A stretch of DNA of 64,000 nt, from contig JAZBRS010000075.1 in assembly GCA_037176725.1 (NCBI GenBank), positions 74,092,001-74,156,000 of the forward strand, written 5' to 3'. Position numbers and translations under genes: made by a program. Below, one piece after another: positions 1 through 10,371 of this stretch. A model generated the notes under the pieces. The model saw only the letters and a list, made by a program, of their open reading frames with translations, was not told where the DNA came from and searched no databases. Each line of letters begins with the position of its first letter. Within the stretch, counting starts at the first letter, position 1. Source of the stretch: Posidonia oceanica (taxonomy: Eukaryota > Streptophyta > Magnoliopsida > Alismatales > Posidoniaceae).

Positions 1-234
1 CTCAGGCTCCCTGAAGATTCTCAGGAGTTGAGATAGGGGCAGTCCCAAAGAAGAGAAACGTTTTGTCCTATTAGTGAGGATCCATAGACATCCCACGAAG
101 GCAAGTCATACCCAAGCTTTAAGGAATCCTGAGAGTCATGCAGGTTTAAAACACTAATAACAAAGCGAAATTCAAAAATCAAAACTTTTAATCGCTATTT
201 GAAAGTGTTTCTGTGCAGCTCTTTGTTACAGGTT

Positions 235-296
235 GTTGGACGCTATAACTATCTGCGTCCTACGTTGGACGTTGGAACAGAGCGCGTCCAACACAT
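235..296. repeat. TTGGACGC hairpin module
   Basis: Two successive inverted pairs of TTGGACG(C) and GCGTCC(AA) separated by 8-10 bp loops, starting in GTTGTTGGACGC and ending GCGTCCAACAC. The second half is imperfect. Confidence 0.75.
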
Positions 297-783
297 TTTC
301 TGTTTATTCCTTTTATTGCTTGATCATTTGGTGGAATTATTGGATGCTACAGGATGAATGTTTGAACAGAGATTATAAACAAGTCATCTAAACTCTATCT
401 TGAGTCCTTTTCTTTTTTTTAGATGCTTGTAGTAGGTTGTAAAGAACTTTTGTAAGTCTTGTTTCTTTTCTTTCTTTTGTCTATCAAAGTGTAAGAGTTG
501 TAGTATTTTTCCCTTTACTAGCAAAAAAAAAGAAAGAGAAAAATCAGAAAAGAAAAAAGGAAAAAAAACAGAGAAGCAAAAGAAAAAAAAATCAAAAAGA
601 AAGAAAAGAATCAGAAAAAAGGAAAAAAAAGAGAAAAAGAAAAAAAAAAGAAAAAAGAAAAAAAAAGAAAGTCCTTGTATGGCTATGTGAACCCCAAAAG
701 CACAGGGATTTTGGTTCATTAAGAAAAATATCTCTCGAAGGAACAATTGGTGGCACAAAGACAGGCCAGGAGGCAACGGGAAG

Positions 784-843
784 TGTTGGACGCTTCTGTT
801 GTAAACGTCCAACATAGGACGCTGCTTTCTCCAGCGTCCTACA
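784..843. repeat. TTGGACGC hairpin module
   Basis: Starts GTGTTGGACGC, has ACGTCCAACATAGGACGC at the junction of the two hairpins and closes with AGCGTCCTACACT. Confidence 0.75.
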
Positions 844-1003
844 CTGCCATTTCACTTCAGAGCCAATCGACGCATCAATCGCTTGCCATTTGCCAAGATT
901 GAACCCAAAAATACAAGGAGTGTGTTCCATGGAGTTGTGGTAGTTATTTCTGCATAGTCAAGCATTGATTGTATTAGTTAAACCAACCAACAGAAGACAG
1001 GGG

Positions 1004-1065
1004 TGTTGGACGCTATTATTTCTTGCATCATACGTTGGACGCTACTTGCGTCGGCGTCTTACACT
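1004..1065. repeat. TTGGACGC hairpin module just upstream of gag
   Basis: Starts GTGTTGGACGC and closes GGCGTCTTACAC, only about 30 bp before the gag ATG at 1097. The inner half-site reads GCATCATACG, a decayed GCGTCCAACG. Confidence 0.72.
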
Positions 1066-1096
1066 TGCTGTAACAGAACTTAAGCAGATAGAGAAG

Positions 1097-2440
1097 ATGA
1101 GCCAAATGTCTGAATCCGAAAGTAGCTACACAGATACAGATAGCATGCCCGAGGAGGAACCCATCATGAGGTTATTCGATCCAACCACTGGAAAAGAACT
1201 GGATCCCGACTCGGCCCAATATCAAGTATTGTGTCGCTTCCTTTACAGTGACAACTATCATCCTGGTTCGTCAAATCAAAGAGATGAGGATCTCCATCAA
1301 GGTCAACACCTCCCTGGTAAGAGACTACGAAGGACTGCTGCGGGCCACGTCCCTGAAAATTTGTGCCAAAGACAACATGGAATTGCACCGTCGGATACCC
1401 AACACTAGGGGCAGGAAAGCGACTCACTTAGAGGATTCCGAGAAAGGTCAAACCCTTTGTTCGTTAAGCAGCCGCGGCAACAGCCACATGGCAAGAGAGT
1501 CGATCCATTATTCTCCAACCAACCCGAGCAGAATTACCAGGTTCCTCTCCAGCCGGGTATGAATATCGAAGGTGACAATCGACAGCCGCATGTCAATCAA
1601 GTAGCAGATGCTCAAATTCATGGCGGGCTCAGTAATTTAGCAGAAATGAGGAAGGTCTTAAATTCTTTAGGGGTTCAAACACAAGCTCCCCCAACTTTTA
1701 ACATGGGCAAATTCCCACCATTTCAGCTTCCTACTGGCTTCAAGTATTAAAAAACGCCAAAGTTTGATAGGACTACCAACTCACAAACCTACATCATCCG
1801 GTTTCAAATGTTGTCAGCTCCGTACTTTCTTGACTTGGGCTTCATCATTTACCTTTTCTTCTATTCATTGGAAGGTGAACCCATGGAATGGTTCCTTACC
1901 CTCTCCGGAGACGACCTCAGCAGCTTCAACAAGATCAAGGAGTGTTTCTTGACCAAATATCAACACAAGATTGAGTCAAAGCCGACCTTTCATAACTTGA
2001 GCATGGAGACCATGAAGCCTAAGAGTCATACCTTAGCCTCACCCCACAAACACTTCGTGGGAGAGGGAAAGGAAATGGTCCCACACTGAGATAGAGGCAA
2101 ATCATAAGGAGCCCCCTCCCAGTTCATGGATAACAAGTCCACACACATCCCTCGAGTCAGACGCGTTACCCTAGTACAAATTGGGTAGGCATCTAAGGCC
2201 AAAACCTAGAAGCGCAGAAAAGAGGGGAGTGTACCAGACGAAAGAGTGTCTCGGTTCGTCAAAGAACGAGTATCCATTGATCGAGCACTCAGAAGGGGTG
2301 AGACTACTTACCAAAGTATCCAGAAAAGAAAGCAAAAAAGGGTTAGAAAAGAAGACAGCAAAGAAGCTGTCCATGTGCAAGGAAAAAGAAAGAGAGTGGA
2401 AAATACGGCAGCAAAGAAGCTGTCCAAAAGTCAAAACTGA
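1097..2440 (+). pseudogene. Gag-like pseudogene of element A
   Basis: Frame-disrupted coding remnant. The ATG at 1097 opens a Ser/Glu-rich start (MSQMSESESSYTDTDS). The frame shifts near 1250-1450 and 1740-1810. The central part (about 1690-2010) carries FQLPTGFKY, a TAA stop, then LFFYSLEGEPMEWFLTL and FLTKYQHKIESKPT. This aligns block for block with element B's gag (FALPPGFKM, YLFFKTLVGEALKWFDTL, FLNQYSHQVPHKPT), which fixes it as a Ty3/gypsy capsid domain. A basic tail follows at 2246-2440. The capsid fragment is shorter than a full gag, and at least two frameshifts plus one stop make it non-functional. No protease or RT follows it. Confidence 0.75.
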
Positions 2441-3205
2441 AAAGCTGAGGAATACTAGGCGCAGTAGGAATCAACCTTAAACTAAGAGAGGTTTAGGCTT
2501 CAAACCTTCAGCCGACATCTTAGGATAGGGCATGGACTTTCCTTCCACCCACATCCCGCACCATACACATAAGAGGCGAGGGGCAGAAGCCTAGGTCTAG
2601 GGATTGTTAGGCGCCAAAGCAAGCCTGAAGCAACCATGGCTCTGAGATTGCACAGGGGACCAAACTGTCAAGGATTTCCAACCATGAGGTCTCCTATTTC
2701 CCAATTTCTTAGAAGATTCTTCTTCTCCTACAAAAAAAAAAACAAAAAATCCAAAAAATGATAAAACAAAAAAAAATCAAAAAATGATAAAGTCAAAAAT
2801 CCAAAAAAATCATAAAGTCAAAAATCCATAAAAATGATAAACTCAAAAATCCAAAAAAAAGAAAGCAAACGATCAAAAAAGATAAGGGTAAAATCTACAC
2901 AACCAATATCACCTCATGAAACTGATAACAAATCTGGCCGATGATAAAAATCCAAGGCACTAGCGACTCCGCGTCGCGTTTTGACCACTCCTATTCAGGA
3001 CGGTCACTTGGTACTCGCTTGCGAGTCGATACCATCTTCATGTAGATAACAAATTTGAGGCTAGATTTATTATCTTCCATCTAAGTTTATTTCAAGCAAT
3101 ACATGTACATATTCATTATTTTTTTCCTTGGACTAGGGACAAGGGGCACCCTAGATGGTCTAATATGATTTTGTTTAAGTTTCTTTGCAGAAAACTACTG
3201 TTATA
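2441..3205. other. Gene-free segment with A-rich minisatellite-like tract
   Basis: At 2725-2885 the words AAAATCC and ATGATAAA recur with A runs (TCAAAAATCCAAAAAAATGA type). At 2950-3030 lies a GC-richer patch with ACTAGCGACTCCGCGTCGCG. No ORF with similarity is seen. This is where pol would be expected in an autonomous element. Confidence 0.5.
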
Positions 3206-3600
3206 TGTTGGACGTTTCAATGCCTTGCGTCATATATTGGACGCAACTAGTTTTGGCGTTCAACGCAGCAAAAAAGAAAACGAAAATAAAAATAAAAAAG
3301 AGTTGTTGGACACAATAGTTTCTTGCGTCATATATTGGACGCAACCTATTCTGGTGTTCAACGAAGCAAAAAAAGGAAAAAAATAAAAAAGAGTTGTTGG
3401 ACGCTATCTATGCTAGCGTCCTATGTTAGACGCAGTAACAGTTGCGTCCAACGTTTTTCAGCAACTTAAGTTGCTGAACTTCGCTCATGGCTTTCCAAAT
3501 CCGTGGACAAGTTGCCAAACCAATTTCTACCAATTCTAGAGGCTTTTACAAGTTGAAATACACGTGTGGGAGTTGGTTTCATATTTTTTGACCCTTCCGG
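3206..3600. repeat. Three hairpin modules plus flank: left copy of the direct repeat around the plant-mobile-domain gene
   Basis: Modules at about 3206-3266, 3303-3365 and 3395-3455, then a unique-looking flank at 3456-3600 (GCTGAACTTCGC, TTTCCAAATC, AGAGGCTTTTACAAGTTG). The same order recurs at 7489-7850 in the same orientation, so the gene between them is bracketed by direct repeats. Many half-sites show TG or CA in place of CG. Confidence 0.7.
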
Positions 3601-3972
3601 CCATCCAGAATCACCTGTTGTTGTTTACATTAAGTTATTAACTTATTAAAGCGCCAACGGCCGCGGAATTCAGAATTAAAGCTCGTAGGTGAAATTTTTC
3701 TTCATAACTCTATCATTTGCATATTATTGCATGTAATTAAGCTTGTTTCAAGTTAAATTGAATTAAAAGCCATTAGTTGGAGGTGCTCCCCCGACTATTG
3801 GTTATCTTAGTTCATTTTCTACTTAGAGAAAGGTAAAGAAAAAAGAAAACATTTAACAAGTTTGCTAAGTGTGCAGAAAATATTTATCATTTATAAATCT
3901 GAGTTTTCTACATTATCACCTGGGCATACCCCTGAGGTACAAGTGCTGAAAATAAAAAAAGAACAGCAACAA

Positions 3973-6900
3973 CTAAGTGGCGCTCTTCCCCTCGCCCTCG
4001 GGAGTTGAAGGAGGAACTGAAGAAGGAGCCGAAGGAGGAGCTGCAGGGGGCTGTGCCAACTGACGCACTGAGCCACCTGAGGAAGCCTGTGACGTAGCTC
4101 GAGACCCCCCAACCGGTGGACGGCAGCTGCTAGAGCGATGCCTCGACACAGACAATGGAGGAGGAGGAACTCGACGACCAGTGGAAACACTACCAAGCAC
4201 GGCCTCCCGTCGGTAATGCATCGCCTCGGCTTTGAACTGAGCTGCCATCGCACGATCCGCATCTCGTTCCTGTAAGAAAAGGCAAAGGAGAAGCATCAAG
4301 CCATTAGCATAAGCAAGCATATGAATTTAAAAGCGGAAGAGCATAGTTATACCTTCTGAGCCACCTCCAGTTGCCTCCTCAGCTCAGCAATCTCTGCAGC
4401 CGAATCAATCGCCGGTAAGGGTTGCTGCTGCTGAGCAAGCCGGGCAATCTCAACAGTCCTCTCCTCAGCAAGCCGATGTACCTCCTCCAGCTGCTCCTCA
4501 AGGCGTAAAGCACGCTCCAAGGCACCTGCCGTAGTTCGCTCCAACTCCCGTTGAAGATCGTCAATCTGCAAAAGCCGGAGCCATAGTCAGAACTGAATCA
4601 AGAAATATAAAGGGAAAGTATACTGTTATACTTACCATACTCTAAAGGTGGGAAATCTCCTTGGCATGACCTGGTGGAGGGGCATAACTAGTCGAAGGCT
4701 GCAAAAGCAAAGAAGGTGTACTTAGCACAATTTTCAAGGCAAACAACTATGCTATAAAAATAAATGCAAACCTGAGAAGCAGTGGCTCGCAGACGCTCAA
4801 CCTCCTCGGTCAGCTCAGCAACGTGCCTAACTAGGTCGTGCTCGCGCTAACTATACTCGTCAGTAGTCCTCAACTATAAGGGGCAAGGTCCAAGCAAGTT
4901 AGCTGTCAAGAAATACAGGCAATACAAACATAAAGCTAAATGCTCACCGCTATCTCCATCTGAATCCTGTGAGAGCGGACGGACTCCTGTAGCTCGCCCA
5001 CAGCCATCGCTGCCACATCTGGAGCGGTGTCACCCATGGGAAGGTTCGACCACCCCAGAAAATGAGAGCGATGGAAGACCATGAGCTCACTAAACCGGTC
5101 ATCCATCCACCTGGCCCAAGCCAGCTCGTCCTCAGCGGTCGCGTCAATAGGAGTGGTGGAGTCACCACGAACCCAGTCCAGCAACTGTGGACCGTAGGTG
5201 TCAACCCAGTGGCGAGCACGTCCACCTCCCCCCCATACCTCGCGCTAAACTCGGAACGGGTGAGCCTGAAGCTGAATCTGCCGACTCTCCAACTGCCTAA
5301 GTGCCCGGCTGATCTGCTGGAAATGGCAGTGGTTCCAGCAGTGGAGCCAGATGTCCCGGTCAAAAACTATCCGATCCCGAGCTATCTCAGGGACATCCTC
5401 GTGCTCCCCCTCGGCGTAAGGACACCAGGTCACCTGAAAAGCATACAGTGAATCAGTAAACCAAAAGAATAATATATCAGCAGGGGCATATTACCTGGGC
5501 AGGAACCAGCATCTCGAAGAAGAGACACCCGACATAGCGGTGGCCAGTGACCGCCTCAGGTGCATGAGCAGCCTGACCCCAGTGCAGTCCATGCAGGAAG
5601 GGGATCCCCGCCTCAGGAACCGAAGGTGGGATGGGCCTCATGAAAGCAAAGTGGTCCCATACCCACATCTGCAAGTAAAAGAAAGTAAATCATCAGTCGA
5701 GCATGCAAAGTAAATAATATTTGAAGCTTAAATAAGCAAATAAAGTTGATATACTGGAAAGAATGGCAGGTTCCCGCCAAGTAGGCGGGAACTACCATCG
5801 GAGAACTTGAAGAGCACAGTGTACAAGAATGACTGGCTCGCAGCTCCCCAAGCATACTCCCCTACTCGATCTATGTTGGCAAGCAGGGGTAGGAACACCG
5901 CTGAAACCAGCGAAGTGGCGTGGCTGAAAAGCAAGTCCCTAAACAAAACTAGAAGAAAGGCGCGGAGCTGCTGATCGACGTCCTCCCCAGGCTCCGTTGC
6001 TGTCTCTCGGGAGTCCTTGACGCGTTAAACCGCCGAGATAGTAACAAAAAGGCGGGGCCCGTACATGACGACCCGTCTCCCCACTAACTCTACCATCATA
6101 GAGGTGTAGTCGGAGTGTACTGGGCCAGTCACCGAACGTCCCGTCACCCGTAGGTTAGTCAGCCGGGCCATGTCCTCCAGCGAAAGGACAAACTCGCCAA
6201 CCCGGGTCACAAAAGAGCTAGTGTGAGGGTGGTAGCGCTCTGCTGCAGACTCCAAAAGTCCCAACTCAAGCTAGAAGAGAGGAATGGACAGGAAGTGTCC
6301 AAACCCCATCTGCTGAAGCCGCTCGTGCTGGAAAGGCTCCAACATCTGGTAGCACGTAAGGACCTGACCCCAGTGGCAGCGCACAACGGCGGGAGCCCGA
6401 CTCTGCAAAAGAGAGAAGAATTGTCAGAAAAAGTGCACAAAAATAATATTCAAAATTGAATTGAAATGTGGTTACCTGTCCCCTAGTCGCCAGTGCAGCT
6501 ACTGCAAACTCGGCCCGGGCCGCATCCCTGCGTGGTGCCGAAGCCTGTACCTCATCGTGGAGTATATGAGCCCGCGTAAAGTCTGGAGGAGCACCAGCAT
6601 CGCCCTCTGCCTCCCGCCGAATAAAGTCCTGGATGCTCACGTACTAGCCGTCATCCTCAGCCATCCCGGCAGTAGCAGCGGGGACTGCCTCGGAAACCTC
6701 CTCCTCCGACCCCGACTCCTCTGAATCCTCACTGAGAGTGGCCGAAGAATCGGAATCCTTCGAGCCACTAGAGGCGCTCGTCGCCTCGGTCTCCTCGACG
6801 CTCGTCGCCTCGGTCTCCACGACACAAGCTGCCGCCTCGGGCACGTCTACCGGTGCCACCACCTCCTCGGTCTCCACGGTACAAGCTACCGCCTCGGGCA

Positions 6901-7480
6901 CGTCTACCGGTGCCACCACCTCCTCAGTCTCCACGACACAGGTTGCCGCCTCAGGCACATCTGCCGGTGCCGCCACCTCAGGCACGTCTGCCTGTGCCAC
7001 CACCTCCTCCGGCATCCCAACTGCCGCCTCCTCCGTCATCCCCATTGCCGGCACCTCCTCCGTCATCCCGACTGCCTCCGGCACCCTCACCAGAGTCGGC
7101 CCAGACTCGTCGGACGTCGATGGGCCATCCCCCCTCTGTGCCAGCTTCTTTGGCCTCATGTAGACTTTACCAAATCCCGGCATAAACTGAAAAAGACCCA
7201 ATAGAGGTCAAAACACTATCTGGAATGATGAAAAGGAGGAGAAGAATGGAAGAAAGTAGGCTCACCGGAGCTCAAGGTCGTAGTTCTGGTTCGCCGGAAT
7301 CCGCACTGCCGCTGCCGCCGTGCCCTAGCTCCGGCCGTCCAAGCCGTTGAAGGGGCGAGCCGCCTCACACCGGAAGGAGCTCGGAAATTCAGAAGGAGTC
7401 GCCGCCGTCGCCGGAGAAGAAGAGGAAGGAGAGTAGTGAGCGGGAAAATGGGGAAGAAAGGCGGAGAGGTCTGTTAAAGA
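3973..7480 (-). pseudogene. Antisense plant-mobile-domain (PMD) gene with coiled-coil C-terminus, nine exons, multiple stops
   Basis: Exons inferred from GT/AG borders and frame: ~7480-7265, 7189-6476, 6402-5755, 5668-5495, 5433-4948, 4873-4772, 4698-4636, 4565-4353, 4269-3973. Exon 2 encodes an acidic repeat-rich segment (VETEEVVAPVDVPEA repeated). Exon 3 holds the PMD core (VTRVGEFVLSLEDMARLTNL, then VTGRSVTGPVHSDY), matching the plant mobile domain family of Arabidopsis MAIN/MAIL1 and of transposon proteins. Exons 5-8 give Trp-rich and coiled-coil segments (LERALRLEEQLEEVHRLAEE). Exon 9 is Pro/Ser-rich and ends in GKSAT. In-frame stops occur in exons 1, 2, 3 (twice), 5, 6 and 7; all are TAG or TAA at places where Gln (CAG/CAA) would fit. 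The splice signals remain good, so the gene decayed by point mutation. Antisense placement between gag/pol and 3' LTR is typical of extra ORFs in Tat elements. Confidence 0.78.
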
Positions 7481-7488
7481 CCCCGACG

Positions 7489-7850
7489 CGTTGGACGCTA
7501 TCCAAATTTGCGTCATACGTTGGACGCAGTAAGGAGCAGCGTCATACACCCCAGGTGACGGTTACATGTTGGATGCAACGATTTCTAGCGTCATATATTG
7601 GATGCAGTAGGGAGCAGCGTCCTACACTGCAGGTGTTGGTTGGATGTTGGACGCAACGCATTCTAGTGTCATATGTTGGACGCCGAAGTATGTAGCGTCC
7701 AATACTTCAGAGCAGCTTAAAATGCTGAATTTTGCCAGAAAGCTTCCAAATCAATCTTCTTCCAATACCAGAGGTTTCTACAAGCTAGAATGCACATGGA
7801 GATGAGGCCGTCATGATTTTCAAAGTAATCCTGGAGCACCACTGGGTCAA
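7489..7850. repeat. Three hairpin modules plus flank: right copy of the direct repeat around the PMD gene
   Basis: Modules at about 7489-7547, 7565-7626 and 7645-7705, followed by GCTGAATTTTGCC, CTTCCAAATC and AGAGGTTTCTACAAGCTAG, colinear with 3456-3600. It overlaps the 5' side of the antisense PMD gene and could contain its promoter. Confidence 0.7.
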
Positions 7851-7883
7851 CAAAGCGAAGCCAAAGAAGTATCCTTTTATTCC

Positions 7884-8085
7884 CTTGGGCAACCCCCTTG
7901 GCGTGTTTTATTTCGATTTTTTCCCTTGGACAACCCCCTCTGCGTGTTATATCTCGGTTTTTCCTTGGGCGACCCCCTCGGTGTGTTTTCTTTTAGTTTT
8001 TCCTTGGGCGACCCCCTTGGCGTGTTTTCTTTTAGTTTTTCCTCGGGTAACCCCCTCGGCGAGTCTTTTAGATTTCAGTTCCAGT
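7884..8085. repeat. 39-bp minisatellite, about 5 copies
   Basis: Unit of the form CCTTGGGCGACCCCCTCGG plus TGTGTTTTCTTTTAGTTTTT. The first two copies diverge in the TTTTATTTCG part. It is the outermost of five adjacent arrays before the 3' LTR of element A. Confidence 0.85.
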
Positions 8086-8104
8086 CCTTTGGCCAACGCC
8101 TAAA

Positions 8105-8455
8105 GGTAAATCCTTGAGTGTTGAACAAATTTAGCTCAAACCTTGAGTGTTGGATAAATCTAGCTCAAACCTTGAGTGTTGGATAAAACCAGCTCAATCC
8201 CTGAGTGTTGCATAAATCCAGCTCAATCCTTGAGTGTTGGATAAAACCAGCTCAATCCCTGAGTGTTGGATAAATCCAGCTCAATCCTTGAGTGTTGGAT
8301 AAAACCAGCTCAATCCCTAAGTGTTGGATAAAACCATCTCAATCCCTGAGTGTTGGATAAAACCAGCTCAATCCTTGAGTGTTGGATAAAACCAGCTCAA
8401 TCCTTGAGTGTTGAATAAATGCAGCTCAATCCTTGAGTGTTGAATGTTTGATCCA
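8105..8455. repeat. 29-bp minisatellite, about 12 copies
   Basis: Unit CCTTGAGTGTTGGATAAAA followed by CCAGCTCAAT. Single-base variants (CCCTGAG, TTGCATAAATCC) alternate. It is unrelated in sequence to the neighbouring arrays. Confidence 0.88.
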
Positions 8456-8514
8456 GCTCAAGTCTTTTAAGTGTTTTGTTTTCAACCCCCTTGAACAATC
8501 CCCTCGGTAAGTTT

Positions 8515-8705
8515 GCAAAAAGCCCCGAAGCATAACCGGGATACCAAAGCAAAGATCCCTGGAGCATAACCAGGATACCAAAGCAAATAGCCCCGGAGCA
8601 TAACCGGGATACCAAAGCAAAGATCCCCGGAGCATAACCGGGACATCAAAGCAAAGATCCCCGGAGCTTAACTGGGACATCAAAGCAAAGAACCCTAGAG
8701 AATAA
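8515..8705. repeat. 34-bp minisatellite, about 5-6 copies
   Basis: Unit GGAGCATAACCGGGATACC then AAAGCAAAGATCCCC. It grades into the next array, which has the same skeleton with a 3-bp deletion. Confidence 0.85.
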
Positions 8706-9065
8706 CAGGGACATCAAAGCAAACCCCAAAGCACAACCAGACAAACAAAGCAAGCCCCGGAGCACAACCAGACAAACAAAGCAAACCTCGGAGCACAACC
8801 GGACAAATAAAGCAAACCCCGGAGCATAACCGGACAAACAAAGCAAACCCCGGAGCACAACCGAACAAACAAAGCAAACCAATCAAAAGCAGGTACCCCG
8901 GAGCACAACCGGACAAACAAAGCAAGCCCCGGAGCACAACCGGATAAACAAAGCAAACCCCGGAGCACAACCGGACAAATAAAGCAAACTCCGGAGCATC
9001 ATCGGACAAACAAAGCAAGCCCCGGAACACAACCGGATAAATAAAGCAAACCAATCAACAGCAAG
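8706..9065. repeat. 31-bp minisatellite, about 11 copies
   Basis: Unit GGAGCACAACCGGACAAAC then AAAGCAAACCCC. It is a derivative of the 34-bp unit on its left (GATC lost, GGGATACC changed to GGACAAAC). Inserts containing AATCAAAAGCAGGTAC interrupt it near 8880 and 9050. Confidence 0.87.
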
Positions 9066-9084
9066 ATCCTCGGAGCACAACCGG

Positions 9085-9470
9085 GTCAACAAATCAAAGC
9101 CAACGGTATTAGTGAACCCACTGTTCAATAACTCCCAGGTCAGGAGATGATGGTCCCCATCGAGAATGTAGGCAACATTCAATGAAAGGACACTTGATTC
9201 TGACGAATAAAGCCAACGGTATTAATAGACTCATCATTCATTGATTCCGGGTCACGAGATGACGGTCTCTGTCGAGAATGTAGGCAACATTCAATGAAAA
9301 GACACATAATGGTAACGAATAGAGCCAACGTGGCCGGCAGAGAAGAGATCATTTTCCCTTTTGCCTGGGAGCATCATGGACCTCTCGCTCACCAACCCGC
9401 GTATCATGAGACGACGGTCCCCTAGGAGAGTGTAGGCTACACTCGAGGAAAGGGCACCTGATCATGACAA
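9085..9470. repeat. ~119-bp degenerate repeat, 2-3 copies
   Basis: Two clear copies share AGCCAACGGTATTA, GAGATGATGGTCCCC or GAGATGACGGTCTC, and GAGAATGTAGGCAACATTCA. A third, weaker copy near 9405-9470 has GAGACGACGGTCCCCT and GAGTGTAGGCTACACTC. Confidence 0.7.
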
Positions 9471-9784
9471 TTGCATTCATGCATGTGTCAGTCCGCCTTG
9501 GGTGGTGAGAAAAGTTCCTGAGCCAACCTGGTATACAAATTAAAGCAGGCGATGATGAAGGAACCTCATTACCTAGAGTCATGCATTGCATATCATGACC
9601 CCTTTTTTTGCACTCCCATTAGCACGCATCCATGCATAGCACATTGTATTGCATTCGCATTGAGTGGTCGTCGGAACCATTAGCTATCCATCCTGTTAGT
9701 TTAACCCCCGTGGGCAATCCCCAGGTAGCGCCACACAGGGGTATCGTCTCGCCTTGTAGATAGCTTCGTACCGAAGCCATCTTC
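9471..9784. other. Gene-free segment before the polypurine tract
   Basis: ATGCAT-rich sequence with no ORF similarity and no repeats beyond single words; it lies between the arrays and the LTR of element A. Confidence 0.5.
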
Positions 9785-9798
9785 AATGAGGGGCAATC
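9785..9798 (+). other. Polypurine tract of element A
   Basis: AATGAGGGGCAATC abuts the LTR start TGTAGATACCCC. A purine-rich run directly before a TG terminus is the plus-strand priming site of LTR elements and sets both the orientation and the identity as 3' LTR. Confidence 0.75.
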
Positions 9799-9956
9799 TG
9801 TAGATACCCCGTTTTGGCACTCGCTTCATGGTAGTGTAGTCTATTGCATTAGGCCACCTCTTGAAGCTCTTTTCCCAGCTCAAGTACTCTCATCAAACTT
9901 ATTGACACCTGTCTATGTGATCGAGAGGCTAAAATTGGCAAGTTTCCATTTGAGTG

Positions 9957-10083
9957 TGTTGGACAATGACTAGTCTAGCGTCCAACGTTGGGCGCTGTGA
10001 ATTATAGCGTCCAACAACAAGTTTCATTTGAGTGTGTTGGACGCTGGCTAACGTTGGACGCTGTGAATCATAGCGTCCAACAA
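9957..10083. repeat. Two hairpin modules in U3 of element A
   Basis: The first (9957-10018) is complete, with AGCGTCCAACGTTGGGCGCT at its centre. The second (10036-10083) lacks the inner two half-sites and is a single hairpin plus one half-site. Confidence 0.8.
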
Positions 10084-10253
10084 CCTGGTTTTCAGTTTCT
10101 CCAAACTTGTCATATTTGGTTGAAATCAAATTTCGTGCTTTGCCTCCACTAAGGGTCCTTTGACCGCTCAAGGCCTTAATTGGTTTTAATGGTCATTAAT
10201 CAGCCACTTATTGAGGAATATTCTTTGATCTTGGCATCTTTGCCTCGGAGAGT

Positions 10254-10314
10254 CGTTGGACGCTGGGTTTCCCAGCGTCTAACGTTGGACGCTGTAACGT
10301 TCGGCGTCCAACAC
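10254..10314. repeat. Promoter-proximal hairpin module of element A
   Basis: CGTTGGACGCTGGGTTTCCC opens the module and GGCGTCCAACAC closes it. It ends 51 bp before the TATA box. Confidence 0.82.
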
Positions 10315-10364
10315 TTCTGAAACAGGAAAGTTTCTGACTTGGACTTTTTGTTCCTCCCTGCTTC

Positions 10365-10371
10365 TATAAAA
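10365..10371 (+). promoter_or_regulatory. TATA box of element A LTR
   Basis: TATAAAA in the context CTTCTATAAAAGCAAGGG, the only good TATA box in the plus strand of this LTR, downstream of the hairpin modules. Confidence 0.65.

Larger units (their letters stand above)
1..1096. other. Gag leader of element A without a recognisable gene
   Basis: No coding similarity is visible. The stretch holds three hairpin modules (235-296, 784-843, 1004-1065) and a 160-bp A/G-only tract on the plus strand at about 512-672. The predicted reading frames over that tract are low-complexity Phe/Lys runs and are not genes. Confidence 0.6.

Noticed and set aside
384..930. Phe-rich reading frames on the minus strand
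   Set aside because: Produced by the A/G homopurine tract at 512-672.
8397..9182. Cys/Leu/Phe-rich reading frames on the minus strand
   Set aside because: Translations of the 34-bp and 31-bp arrays; the repeated CLSGCAPGFALFV pattern is an array artefact, not a membrane protein.
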